A stretch of DNA of 14,755 nucleotides from Falsiroseomonas sp044348345 (GTDB lineage Bacteria; Pseudomonadota; Alphaproteobacteria; Acetobacterales; Acetobacteraceae). Below the pieces are notes generated by a model. That model saw only the letters and a program-made list of their open reading frames with translations. It did not search any database and had not been told where the DNA came from. This document shows, one piece after another, positions 1 through 10,500 of the stretch (position 1 is its first letter; each line of letters starts with the position of its first letter). Position numbers and translations under genes: made by a program. The stretch lies in assembly GCA_044348345.1 (NCBI GenBank), contig JBIKSZ010000079.1, forward strand, positions 1 through 14,755, given 5' to 3'.

Positions 1-52
1 CCTGCCGGAGCTTCGCAACAATCTCCTCAGGCTTATGCTTCTTCTGCGACAT
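1..52 (-). CDS. IS3-family transposase OrfA, N-terminal 17 codons (cut by window edge)
   Basis: The minus strand from 52 reads MSQKKHKPEEIVAKLRQ, which matches the opening of IS3-family OrfA proteins of the type M-x-x-K-x-K-P-E-E-I-V-x-K-L-R-Q. OrfA is the helix-turn-helix DNA-binding half of the OrfAB transposase; the DDE catalytic half (OrfB) would lie further left, outside the window. The start is supported by the GGAGGAG ribosome site at 62-68, nine bases upstream. Only the beginning of the helix-turn-helix region is visible, so whether the gene is intact is unknown. The reading is short but the motif match is close. Confidence 0.75.
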   Translation of the reverse strand, partial: MSQKKHKPEEIVAKLRQ

Positions 53-93
53 GCCAGCAGTCTCCTCCAGGCTCAAAAAGCCTACTTCAGGGA

Positions 94-118
94 GGACCAC
101 TTTTCAGGGGGCAGACCA
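94..118 (-). repeat. Putative terminal inverted repeat of the IS3-family element
   Basis: On the minus strand the end reads TGGTCTGCCCCCTGAAAAGT and continues with GGTCC. IS3-family ends typically begin with TG and often contain a C-rich block like the CTGCCCCC here. The partner repeat is off the window, so the exact length of the repeat is an estimate. Confidence 0.55.
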
Positions 119-140
119 ACCAAGCGAAAGGGTGGTGGGG

Positions 141-284
141 ATGGCGCGGAAGAAGGCGCATGGGCCGGAGGAGGTTGTTACGAAGCGCCGGCAAGTTGAG
201 GTGCTGACGGGTCAGGGCAAGACGGTGGCGGAGGCGATCCTGAGCGAGACGCCCGCCAGGCTCTGCGGCTTCCCGCCCGCCTGA
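141..284 (+). pseudogene. Truncated IS3-family transposase orfA fragment
   Basis: The frame opens MARKKAHGPEEVVTKRRQVE and continues VLTGQGKTVAEAI, closely resembling the first ~33 residues of IS3-family OrfA and a diverged paralogue of the OrfA start at 52 on the opposite strand. After AEAI (about base 240) the expected continuation (R-S-I-G-V-T-E-x-T-Y-Y-R-W) is absent. An unrelated tail (S-E-T-P-A-R-L-C-G) runs to a TGA at 282-284. At 47 codons it is roughly half an OrfA and has no catalytic partner, so it is a dead remnant. Its own left terminus is also missing: only 22 bases separate the ATG from the end of the other element, suggesting that element inserted into or beside it. Poor ribosome site. 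Confidence 0.7.
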
Positions 285-296
285 CCGCCGGGAGGG

Positions 297-326
297 CGGC
301 TTGCGTTCAGCCCTGGACGCAAGCCG
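297..326 (-). terminator. Strong hairpin after the sox/transport operon, candidate terminator
   Basis: Arms 297-309 and 314-326 pair over 13 positions (one G.T/G.U pair) around a GCCC tetraloop; the outer nine bases, CGGCTTGCG and CGCAAGCCG, match perfectly. It begins 28 bases beyond the stop codon of the last minus-strand gene. No T-run follows on either strand, so it is not a textbook intrinsic terminator; it could instead be a 3'-end stabiliser. A second small stem (CCGCC 285-289 with GGCGG 295-299) overlaps its base. Confidence 0.5.
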
Positions 327-354
327 ACCCGGCTCCAGCAGTGGGGTCCGCAAT

Positions 355-1652
355 TCACCCACGGCGCAGCGCGTCCTTCGCGCGCCACCACCAGGTCAGG
401 CTGCGCTGGACCAGCGGACGGAACATCAGGAAGGGCGCGGGCGGCGGCGGCAGGTCGTCGAAGGCCGTGGCGCCCTCGGGGTGGCCCAGCAGCTTCAGCG
501 CGACCTTGTTCCCGAGATGCGGCATCAGCGCGACGCCCGAGCCGTTGCAGCCGATCGTGTACCAGACGCCCTCATGCTGCCCGATGCCGGCGAGCGAGGT
601 GCGCGTCATCGCTACGTTGCCCGTCCAGGCATGTTCCAGCCGCACGCCGTCGAGAGAGGGGAACACCTTCTGCAGCAACCCACCCAGCCGCCGGGCCGCG
701 GCATCGAGGGGAATGGGGTGCAGCGCGGCGCGGCCGCCCAGGATGATGCGCTCCCCGTCTGGCGAGGGGCGGAAGTAGAGATGCCTGGCCGCCGTCTCCA
801 CCAGCATCCGCCCGTTCGGCACCAGCGCGCCGACGCGGTTGGTGCCCAGCCGCTCGGTCGCGATCAGGAAGCTCGGCATTGCGACGACGCGCTGGGCGAA
901 GGGGCGGAGCGCGTTGGGCGTGTAGCCATTGGTGGCGACGATCACGTCGCGTGCCTCCACCAGCCCGCGCGGCGTCTCCACGCTGAAGCGGTTCCCATCG
1001 CGGCGCAGGCGCGTGGCCGGCGTATGGCCCGCTACCTGCACGCCGGCGGCGCGGGCAACCTTCAGCAGCCCCTGGTGGAACAACGCCGGGTGTAGCCCGC
1101 CATGCGTCGGGAAGACCACGCCGCCGTGGTAGATGTCTGACGAGATCTCGCGCCGCTGCTCGGCCCGCGGCACCACCTCCACCGGCAGGCCGACCTCGCG
1201 CGTCAGCAGTTCGGCCTCGCGGGCCTGCGCGTCGTAGTCGGCCGGCGTGGCCGCACCGCGGAAGCGCCCGACGCGGCGGAAGCGCGCGTCGATTCCTTCC
1301 CGCTCGATCAGGTCGGTGACGAAGGCAAGCGAGGCGATGCCTTCCTGAATGAGCGCCTGCGCCTTCGGCTTGCCATGTGCCGCCACCAGGCCGGAATAGG
1401 ATAGGCGATGCCCATGCCCGACCATGCCGCCCGAGCGGGAGGAGCCACCGAAGCCCGGCGCCTCCGCATCCAGCGCGAGCACGGAACGCCCGGCGCGCGC
1501 CAGGGTGAGGCCGGCGGACAGCCCCGCATAGCCGGCGCCGATGATGACGACGTCCGCGGTCGCGGGTAGCGTGACAGGCGCCTCCGGCTCGCGCGGCGCG
1601 GCCTCCCACCAATAGGGCTGCGTCCGCAGGCCGGAGATGTCGATGCTGGAGC

Positions 1653-1656
<4 letters not shown>
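355..1656 (-). CDS. FAD-dependent amino-acid/amine oxidoreductase (DAO family)
   Basis: A 433-residue flavoprotein of the DAO family, whose members (glycine/D-amino-acid oxidases, gamma-glutamylputrescine oxidase, monomeric sarcosine oxidase and relatives) oxidise C-N bonds of amino acids or amines. The N-terminus has a W-rich segment (PYWWEAAPR, 14-22) and the FAD dinucleotide fold DVVIIGAGYAGLSAGL with GAGYAG at 40-45; the C-terminus has the typical closing motif GCNGSGVALMPHLGNKVA. There is no signal peptide, so it is cytoplasmic. ATG at 1656 is chosen because it makes a 4-bp ATGA overlap with the upstream ATPase gene, the same junction used elsewhere in the array; an in-frame ATG at 1668 is the alternative. 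The usual G-x-G-x-SGRNGG segment is here GFGGSSRSGG. It is the last gene of the operon, so it probably oxidises the imported substrate or a product of it. The substrate cannot be read from sequence. Confidence 0.9.
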
Positions 1657-3487
<1,831 letters not shown>

Positions 3488-3491
<4 letters not shown>

Positions 3492-4366
3492 GACTCGCCC
3501 TTGAGCTTCGGGTCCACCGCATCGCGCAGCCCGTCGCCGAGCAGGTTCAGGGCGAAGACGACGATCAGGATGGCGATGCCGGGTGCAAGGGCCATCCAGT
3601 AGCTGTCGAGGATGTTCTCGAAGCCCTCCCGGATCATCCCGCCCCAGGTCGGCGTGGGCGGGCGGAGGCCGAGGCCGATGAAGGCGAGCGAGGCCTCCGT
3701 CCGGATCGCACTGGCGAGCCAGAGGGAGGACATCACCAGCACCTCGGCGAAGATATTGGGCAGGATGTGCAGGAACATGATCCGCGCATCGGAATAGCCG
3801 AGCGCCCGGCAGGCTTCGACGAATTCACGCTCCTTCACGGCGATGGTCGGCGCGCGGGCAATGCGCGCGAAGGCGGGGATGGAGGTGAGCGCGATGGCGA
3901 TGATGATGTTGCTGAGCGTCGGCCCTAGCATCGCCACGATGATCAGGCCGAGGATCAGCGCGGGGAAGGCCAGCAGCACGTCCATGGCCTGCATCGTGAT
4001 GACGTCGAACCGCCCGCCATACCAGCCGGACAGGATGCCGATGGCCGAGCCGATCAGCATGGCGATCAGCGTCGCGACCACGCCGATCACCAGCGAGTAG
4101 CGCGCCCCGTGCAGCAGCCGGGAGAGGATGCAGCGCCCGAAGTAATCGGTGCCCAGCGGATACTCGGCCGAGGGTCCCTGCAGGCGGGAGAAGATGTCCT
4201 GCTCGATCGGGTCGTGCGGGGCGATCCAGGGTGCCAGGACGGCCAGCGCCACGACCAGCAGGAAGACGCCCAGCCCGAACCACGAGGTCTTGTTCGTGTT
4301 GAAGGCCCGGATGGTGGCGGCGATGACCTGGCGGGCGGGCGACGGGCTGGCAGCCGAGGCGCTCAT
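3488..4366 (-). CDS. DppC-type ABC transporter permease
   Basis: A 292-residue inner-membrane permease of the peptide/opine/nickel ABC class. A cytoplasmic N-terminus precedes the first membrane helix (about 30-49). The family motif after it reads GTDYFGR at 72-78, and further helices follow. The EAA loop that docks the ATPase is EFVEACRALGYSD (181-193) and on to ILPN (201-204); the C-terminal hallmark AFIGLGLRPPTPTWG is at 228-242. The ATG at 4366 overlaps the dppB-like stop in an ATGA, which fixes the start; the same open frame continues upstream but only as a shadow of the first permease gene. The motif GTDxxGRD has Cys79 in place of the usual Asp. It should pair with the DppB-type protein upstream to form the pore. 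Downstream it overlaps the ATPase gene by 4 bp. Confidence 0.95.
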
Positions 4367-5301
4367 CTCAGCTTCACCCGCGGATCGGCCGCGCCATAGG
4401 CGAGGTCCGTGAGGAGGTTCACCAGGATCACGATCAGCGTGTAGATCACCATCATGCCCTGCAGCATGGTGTAGTCCCGCTGGTTCAGCGCGCCGACGAT
4501 CAGCTTGCCGAGGCCGGGGCGGTTGAAGACGATCTCCGTCAGCACGGAATTGCCGATCAGCACGCCGAGATAGAGCCCGACGATGGTGATGACGGGGATC
4601 AGCGCATTGCGCAGCGAATGGCGCCAGACCACGGCCTTCCAGGGCACGCCCTTCGCGCGCGCCGTGCGGACGTAGTCCTCCGACAGCACCTCGAGCATGG
4701 CGGAGCGGGTCACGCGCGTGATGTAGGCCGCCATGATGAGGCCGAGGTTGAGCGCCGGCAGGAACAGGGACTGGAACCAGGCCGCCAGGCTGCCGGACTG
4801 CGCCGAGATCACCGGGAACCAGCGCAGGTGGATGCCGAAGAAGATCAGCAGCAGGATGCCGGAGACGAAGGCCGGGAAGGACAGGCCGAGGAGCGAGACA
4901 AGCCGCGTGGCGTAGTCGATCGTCCGGTTGCGGTTGATCGCCGCCCAGACGCCGAGCGGGATGCCGATGATCGCGCCGATCACCAGCGCCGCCACCGTCA
5001 GCTCCAGCGTCCAGGGCAGGACCGCCATCACCTCGAACAGCACGGGCCGGCCCGTGACGAGGGAGATGCCCCAATCGCCACGGACCACGCCGAAGAGGAA
5101 CTCGAAGTATTGCATCGCGAGCGGCCGGTCGAGGCCGAGGCGGGCGCGCATCGCCTCGATGGCGGCGGCGGTGGCCTGGTCGCCCAGGATCACCTGTGCG
5201 GGGTCGCCCGGCAGCACGCGGACGATGAAGAAGACGAGCGTCAGAACCGCCCAGAGCGTGACGAGGGCGAAGCCGAGGCGCTTGACGACGAAGGCGGTCA
5301 T
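4363..5301 (-). CDS. DppB-type ABC transporter permease
   Basis: A 312-residue inner-membrane permease of the dipeptide/oligopeptide class. It opens MTAFVVKRLGFALVTLW with the first helix at about 9-28, then the family motif VRVLPGDPA (27-35), a periplasmic stretch with GDWGISLVTGRPV, five further helices, the EAA loop EDYVRTARAKG (208-218) to LRNALIPV, and FNRPGLGKL (259-267). ATG at 5301 is chosen because every family motif lies downstream of it and the upstream extension of the open frame is a shadow of the binding-protein gene. The bases just before this start carry no clear Shine-Dalgarno sequence; the G-rich candidate lies inside the 5310-5332 stem-loop. Together with the DppC-type partner it forms the translocation channel; the stop overlaps the next gene's ATG. 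Confidence 0.95.
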   Translation of the reverse strand: MTAFVVKRLGFALVTLWAVLTLVFFIVRVLPGDPAQVILGDQATAAAIEAMRARLGLDRPLAMQYFEFLFGVVRGDWGISLVTGRPVLFEVMAVLPWTLELTVAALVIGAIIGIPLGVWAAINRNRTIDYATRLVSLLGLSFPAFVSGILLLIFFGIHLRWFPVISAQSGSLAAWFQSLFLPALNLGLIMAAYITRVTRSAMLEVLSEDYVRTARAKGVPWKAVVWRHSLRNALIPVITIVGLYLGVLIGNSVLTEIVFNRPGLGKLIVGALNQRDYTMLQGMMVIYTLIVILVNLLTDLAYGAADPRVKLR

Positions 5302-5309
5302 GGCGGGTC

Positions 5310-5332
5310 GGGCCGGGGCGACGCCCCGGCCC
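5310..5332 (-). promoter_or_regulatory. Intercistronic stem-loop between binding protein and permease genes
   Basis: A perfect 10-bp stem (GGGCCGGGGC with GCCCCGGCCC) closed by a 3-base loop lies 7 bases after the binding-protein stop codon and 8 bases before the permease ATG. Such hairpins commonly sit behind binding-protein genes in ABC operons and let that protein be made in excess by protecting its message and attenuating read-through. Here it also contains the only G-rich bases near the permease start, so it may mask its ribosome site. The stem is seen directly; the role is inference. Confidence 0.6.
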
Positions 5333-5339
5333 GTATGGT

Positions 5340-6902
5340 TCAGCGCGTGAAGCGCGTGGTGTGCAGGATGGGCGGCGCCAGGTTCAGCGACGCCTTCAGC
5401 TCGTAGCCGAGGTCGAGCGTGGTGCGGTAGGCCCAGAGCTGCAGCTGCTCGAAGACCGGGAAGGCGCAGACCTCGGTCACGATCTTCTCCTGCGCTGTGC
5501 GCCAGAGTTGCACGGCGCGCTGTGGGTCGGCCTCGCCGCGCGCCGCGTCGATCTCCGCATCCGCGACGCGGCAATGGGAGAAGTTGGTCACCGCTGTCGG
5601 GGAGCCGACGATGGAGCGGCTGTGGAAGAACTGGGTCAGGTAGACATCCGCCACCGGGAAGCGCGCAGACTGGAAATGCACCACCTGGCTCAGGTTCTGC
5701 CGGATCTGCTGGTGGAAGGTCGCATGCTCCACCGGCGTGATCTCGAGCGTGATGTTGGCGCGGCGCAGCTGGGCCTGCAGCGCCTCCATCACGTTCATCA
5801 TGCCGGGAAGCGTCGTGTGGATGGCCCGGATGGTGATGCCGTTCGGGTGGCCCGCCTGGGTCAGCAGCTCCCGCGCGCGCTGCAGGTTGTGGGGCAGCAG
5901 CGGCGCGTTCTCATTGTGGCCGAGATAGCCCGCCGGCACGACCGACCGCGCGACGACCGAGGTGTTGGGGCCGCGCAGCTGCACGATCTGGTCGCGGTTC
6001 ACCGCATGGGCGATCGCCTGGCGCACGCGGATGTCGTTGAGCGGCGGCATGGTCATGTTGAGATGGATGACCGACATTTCCGCCGGCTGCATCGCGATCA
6101 CGCGCACATTCGGCAGCTGCTGCGTGCGGGTGAACCAGGTCTGGTCCTGGCGGCCATAGATCATGTCGATCTCGCCGGCCTGGAAGGCGAGGTCCCGCGC
6201 CGCGTCGGAGGGGATGAAGCGGAACATCATCTCGCGGATCTGCGGCTGGCCGCGGAAATAGCGGTCATGCGCGACCAGCCTTCCGAACTGCTGCGGCACG
6301 TATTCCGCGAAGGCGAAGGGGCCCGTCCCGACGGGACGGCGGCGGAAGCCCTCATTGCCCATCTGGTCCACGGCCGCCTTGCACACCATGAAGCCGCCGG
6401 CATAGTTCATCACCGCGCCGAGCAGGCTCGGCATCGCATTCCTGAGCGTGATGCGGACGGTGTGGCGATCCACCGCCTCCACCCTCTCGAAGGCGACGTA
6501 GTCCGACGAGAAGGTCGAGGTCTCGCGGGTTGCGGCCCGATTGAGGGAGAAGACGGCGTCCTCGGCGGTGAACTCGCCGAAATTGTGATGGCACTGGACG
6601 CCGCGGCGGAGATGGAAGGTCCAGGTCTTGCGGTCCTCGGACGCTTCCCAGCGCTCAGCGAGGTCCGGCTCCATGAACTCCGGCGAGAGTTCGCCGGGCC
6701 TGATGCGCACGAGGCCGCTGAAGATGTGCTGCAGGAAGCCGCGGCCCGGCGTGGTGGAGTTCAGATGCGGGTCCAGCACCCCGGCATCGGCGGACGCGAT
6801 CCCGATCCGCAGCGTGGTCTGCTGCGCGGCGGCGGTGCCCGCACCCCCCAACGCGAAGGCGGCGCCGAGCGCCGCTGCCATCATCCAACTCGTCCGCTTC
6901 AT
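5340..6902 (-). CDS. Periplasmic substrate-binding protein, peptide/opine class (SBP_bac_5)
   Basis: A 520-residue solute-binding protein of the DppA/OppA family that captures substrate in the periplasm for the DppBC-type permease. A Sec signal peptide covers residues 1-26 (basic MKR, alanine-rich core, cleavage likely after TAAA). Family landmarks follow in order: LDPHLN (43-48), LAERWEASED (81-90), TWTFHLRRGV (93-102), VGTGPFAF, and VRQAIAHAVNRDQIV. Length is normal for the family. ATG at 6902 is chosen because it begins the signal peptide and is preceded by GGGAGATC; the frame is open further upstream but that part has no coding sense. The ligand is unknown: the family binds peptides, opines, nickel complexes, glutathione or N-modified amino acids. 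Its place directly after soxG points to an N-methylated or N-substituted amino compound. Confidence 0.93.
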   Translation of the reverse strand: MKRTSWMMAAALGAAFALGGAGTAAAQQTTLRIGIASADAGVLDPHLNSTTPGRGFLQHIFSGLVRIRPGELSPEFMEPDLAERWEASEDRKTWTFHLRRGVQCHHNFGEFTAEDAVFSLNRAATRETSTFSSDYVAFERVEAVDRHTVRITLRNAMPSLLGAVMNYAGGFMVCKAAVDQMGNEGFRRRPVGTGPFAFAEYVPQQFGRLVAHDRYFRGQPQIREMMFRFIPSDAARDLAFQAGEIDMIYGRQDQTWFTRTQQLPNVRVIAMQPAEMSVIHLNMTMPPLNDIRVRQAIAHAVNRDQIVQLRGPNTSVVARSVVPAGYLGHNENAPLLPHNLQRARELLTQAGHPNGITIRAIHTTLPGMMNVMEALQAQLRRANITLEITPVEHATFHQQIRQNLSQVVHFQSARFPVADVYLTQFFHSRSIVGSPTAVTNFSHCRVADAEIDAARGEADPQRAVQLWRTAQEKIVTEVCAFPVFEQLQLWAYRTTLDLGYELKASLNLAPPILHTTRFTR

Positions 6903-6993
6903 GCTCCGATCTCCCAGCGGCCCCTGAGGCTCGCGATTTGCATGCCGCATGGTTCCACGCGGCCGTGCGCCCTGGCAAGCGCGGCGCTTGACG
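6903..6993 (-). promoter_or_regulatory. soxG-binding protein gap with two stem-loops
   Basis: This 91-base gap is the longest inside the minus-strand array. A perfect hairpin CAAGCG-CGG-CGCTTG occupies 6976-6990, just after the soxG stop. A second 20-base imperfect palindrome (GCCGCATGG / CCACGCGGC, 6944-6963) has its single mismatch as a G.U pair in the minus-strand transcript, so it folds best in the sense RNA. The ribosome site of the next gene (GGGAG) ends the gap. No convincing -35/-10 pair was seen; partial termination, processing or an internal promoter are all possible. Confidence 0.4.
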
Positions 6994-7584
6994 TCATGCG
7001 GCCTCGGCGACTTCGCAGCCATACTCGCGCGCGGCGGCCAGTACGGCGTCGGCCAGGCTGTCGCTGTAGCTGCGGTAGCAAGCGATCTCGAAGACCGGCT
7101 GCGGGCCGGGCAGGCACCAGAGATGCACGGGCATGTAGCCGCCATTGGTCAGCGCCGCGGTGCCGGGCGGGAAGGCCTCCGGGTCCAGGTCGATCGCGAC
7201 GAGCTTCGCCAGCGCGTCCTGCACGGCCGGGCCCGAGAGGCGCAGCACCAGCCGGCTGCCCGTCAGCTCCGTCACGGAGGCCGCCTCGCCCAGCGCTTCG
7301 CCGAGCTGCGGCGCGAAGCCGAAGCGCGCGGCGCCCGAGAGGTTGCGTCGCAGCGCCAGCCATTGCCCCGGGCCAGACCAGACCAGCAGCGCATCCCCGA
7401 TTGCGACGCAGCCCGGCCTCTCCGGCGGCACGGCCCCGAGCGCGGCGGCGAGCCGTGCCGGATCGGCGCCGCGGCGCACGGCAATGGCGGCCATTGCGAG
7501 CGAACGGAACGGCGTGACGGTCACGCCAGCCGGCCCATCGGCGCGGCCCGAGCGACCGGGGCGGAAGGTCACGGGATCAGCCAC
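6994..7584 (-). CDS. soxG: Sarcosine oxidase gamma subunit SoxG
   Basis: A 196-residue protein matching the gamma subunit of heterotetrameric sarcosine oxidase, a small YgfZ/GcvT-like chain that packs against the other subunits and has no known active site of its own. Recognisable segments are VTVTPFRSLAMAAIAVRRG near the start, LVWSGPGQWLAL, ASVTELTGSRLVLRLSGP and TNGGYMPVHLWCLPG. It follows soxA in the canonical soxB-D-A-G order. The start is taken as GTG 7584, overlapping the soxA stop by 8 bp; GTG 7572 is a close alternative. The frame is open further upstream, but that stretch is a shadow of soxA. Length is as expected for the family. It is followed by a 91-base gap before the transporter genes. 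Confidence 0.92.
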   Translation of the reverse strand: MADPVTFRPGRSGRADGPAGVTVTPFRSLAMAAIAVRRGADPARLAAALGAVPPERPGCVAIGDALLVWSGPGQWLALRRNLSGAARFGFAPQLGEALGEAASVTELTGSRLVLRLSGPAVQDALAKLVAIDLDPEAFPPGTAALTNGGYMPVHLWCLPGPQPVFEIACYRSYSDSLADAVLAAAREYGCEVAEAA

Positions 7585-10500
7585 GGCTGCGCACTCCCTC
7601 CGGGTCCACGAAGACGGGCGGGCAGACCACGGCCTCGAGATCGCCGCCGCGGACAGAGTCGAAAATCCGCACGCGCTGGCCCATTCGCTCCGCCCCGCGC
7701 GCCAGCAGAGCGAGCGCGATGGGATGGCCGAGGGTCGGGGAGAAGCAGGCCGAGGTGACATGCCCCTGGTCATTCGCCGTGATGGCCGCATCGCCGGGCA
7801 TCAGCAGGTGGGAGCCCGCGCGGATACGGTCCGCTGGGTTCACCGGCTTCAGCCCGACCAGCACCGGCCGCGCCGGGTCCACCAGGGCCGGGCGCTGCGC
7901 CATGACGCGGCCGATGCAGTCCTTTTTCGTGGACACCATCCGGCCGAGGCCGAGGTCGCGCGCCGTGGTCTGGCCGTTCAGCTCGCCGCCCGCCGGATGG
8001 CCCTTCTCGATCCGCAGCACGCCCAGTGCCTCCGTGCCGTAGGGGGTCGCGCCGAACTCCACCGCGCGCCCCATCACCGCCGCGCCGAACTCGGGTGGCA
8101 CGCCGAGCTCGAAGGCCATCTCGCCGGAGAAGGAGAGGCGGTAGAGCCGCGCCGGCACGCCACCGACCGAGACCGCGCACCATGCCATGTGCGGCAGTGC
8201 CGCGTTGGACAGATCCGGTCCCGCATCCACCAGCCCCGCCACGATCTCCCGCGATCGCGGCCCGGCGATCGAGAGTTGCGCCCAGGCATCGGTCACGGAG
8301 AGCAGCGACATGTCGAGCTCGGGCCGCAGCACCTGGTGGCAGAACTCCAGGTGCTGCAGGACCTTCGCGGCATTCGCGGTCGTGGTCGTGACGAAGAAGC
8401 GGTCCTCCGCCAGGCGGGCGACGGTGCCGTCATCCATGACGAAGCCGTCCTCGCGTAGCATCAGCCCGTAGCGGATGCGCCCGACGGCGAGCGTCGAGAT
8501 CGTGTTGGCATAGGCGAGGTCGAGCAGCGCCGCGGCGCCCGGACCGACCACCTCGATCTTGCCGAGCGTCGAGACATCGCAGATGCCGGCCGCGCTGCGC
8601 GCCGCGGCCACCTCGCGGTTCACGCTGGCCTGCCAGTCCGTCTCGCCCGGCCGCGCATACCATTGCGCGCGCAGCCAGGGCCCGACTTCCACGAAGCTCG
8701 CGCCCTGCGCCGCGGCCCAAGCGTGGGTGGGCGTGTGCCGCGTCGGCCGAAAAGCCTTGCCGCGGTGATGGCCGGCGATCACGCCGATGGCCACCGGCGT
8801 CCAGGGCGGGCGGAAGATGGTGGTGCCGGTCCCCGGGATGGAACGGCCCGCCACCTCGGCGAGGATCGCAAGCCCCGTGACATTCGCCGTCTTGCCCTGG
8901 TCGGTCGCCATGCCGAGCGTCGTGTATCGCTTCACATGCTCCACGCTGCGGAAGCCCTCGCGATGCGCCAGCGACACGTCCTGCACGGTGACGTCGTGCT
9001 GGAAGTCGACGAAGGCCTTCCCGCGCGAGGCCGCCACATGGAACAGCGGCGCGCGCAGATCCTCCGCATCCCGTGCGCGGGGCACGGGCGGCTCGGCGCT
9101 GGCGAAGCCGCAATCCCGCGCGGCGGCGGCACCTTCGCGCGCGCCATCGGCCAGGGCCGCCGCGGTGGCGAAGCGCCCGGACGCGGCGCCGGCCACCGCC
9201 ATGCCGGGCGGCAGCGCGCCCGGCACGAAGGCCTGCAACGCATCGTCCCAGCCCGGCTTGCCGCCGAGGTGGCAGGCGAGGTGCAGGCTGGGGTTCCAGC
9301 CGCCGCCCATGGCGAGCAGGTCGGCGCCCACCCCCTCCACCCGCCCGCGCGCATCGGCGATCTCGACGGCAGTGAGGCGCAGCCGGCCGCGCGTGGCAAT
9401 CACGCTGCCGCCGACGACGAGCCTTGCCCCGGCCTGCTGCGCGAGCCGTGCCTGGGCTGGCGCGACCTCGGGCCGCGCATCGACCACGGCCTCGATGCCG
9501 GCGCCGGCGCGGAGCAAGTCGGCGACGGTCCGCCAGCCATCGTCGCCCGCGGTGAAGACCACGGCGCGCAGGCCCGGCAGGGCGGCGTAGCGGTTGAGGT
9601 AGGTGCGGACGGCGCCGGCCAGCATCACGCCGGGCCGGTCGTTGCCGCCGAAGACCACCGGGCGTTCCAGCGACCCTGCGGCCAGGACGATGCGACGCGC
9701 CGCGATCTTCCAGTAGCGCTGCCGCGGCAGATGCGCGGGCGGCATCGGCAGGTGGTCCGCCACCCGCTCCACCGCCGCGACGAGGCCGCCATCCAGCACC
9801 GCGAAGGCGCTGGTGCGGCGCAGGATGCGGACCCGGGGCAGGGCGGCGAGCTCCGCCTCCAACCCGCGTGCCCAGTCGGCGCCGGGGATGCCGTCCACCT
9901 CCTCGGCCTCCGCGAGAAGGCGGCCGCCGAGCAGCGCATCCTCCTCCAGCAGCGCGACGCGCGCGCCGGCACGGCCGGCGGCCAGCGCCGCCATCAGACC
10001 GGCCGGGCCGCTGCCCACCACCAGCACGTCGCAATGCAGGTGCGCGCGTTCGTAATGGTCGGGGTCCGGCCCCTTCGGCGCGCGGCCGAGCCCGGCGGCC
10101 CGGCGGATCAGCGGCTCGTAGAGCTTCTCCCAGAAGGCGGCCGGCCACATGAAGGTCTTGTAGTAGAAGCCCGCGCCCAGCATCGGCGCGAAGAAGCCGT
10201 TGACCGCGCCGAGGTCGAAGCCGAGCGACGGGAAGCGGTTCTGGCTCCGTGCCTCGAGCCCGTCGAACAGCTCGGCCTGGGTGGCGCGGGTGTTCGGCTC
10301 CCGCCGCGCGCCGCTGCGGAGTTCCACGAGTGCGTTGGGCTCCTCCGGCCCCGCGGCGAGGATACCGCGCGGGCGGTGGTACTTGAAGGAGCGGCCGACG
10401 AGATGGACGCCGTTCGCGATCAGTGCGGAGGCGAGCGTATCGCCCGCGAGCCCCGTCAGGCGGCGTCCGTCGAAGGTGAAGGACAGCGTGGCCGCGCGGT

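Larger units (their letters stand above)
1..118 (-). mobile_element. IS3-family insertion sequence, left end (runs off the window)
   Basis: Read on the minus strand from base 118 leftwards, this stretch has the build of an IS3-family left end: a terminus beginning TGGTCTGCCCCC, a short leader, a good ribosome site (GGAGGAG at 62-68) and an orfA start at 52. The rest of the element lies outside the window, so its completeness, right end and target-site duplication cannot be judged. The boundary at 118/119 is inferred from the TG-start terminal motif and the usual distance to orfA. Confidence 0.75.

Noticed and set aside
51..140. Upstream extension of the plus-strand transposase frame (start at 51)
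   Set aside because: These bases are the leader and terminal repeat of the opposite IS element; homology to OrfA starts only at the ATG at 141.
6903..7145. N-terminal extension of the binding-protein frame
   Set aside because: The signal peptide begins at 6902; the 81 upstream codons cover the soxG tail and the hairpin-rich gap and have no family match.
5361..7517. 718-codon plus-strand open frame opposite the binding protein and soxG
   Set aside because: It spans two real genes and the gap between them on the other strand, has no recognisable motif, and ends in Arg/Pro-rich repeats typical of GC shadow frames.
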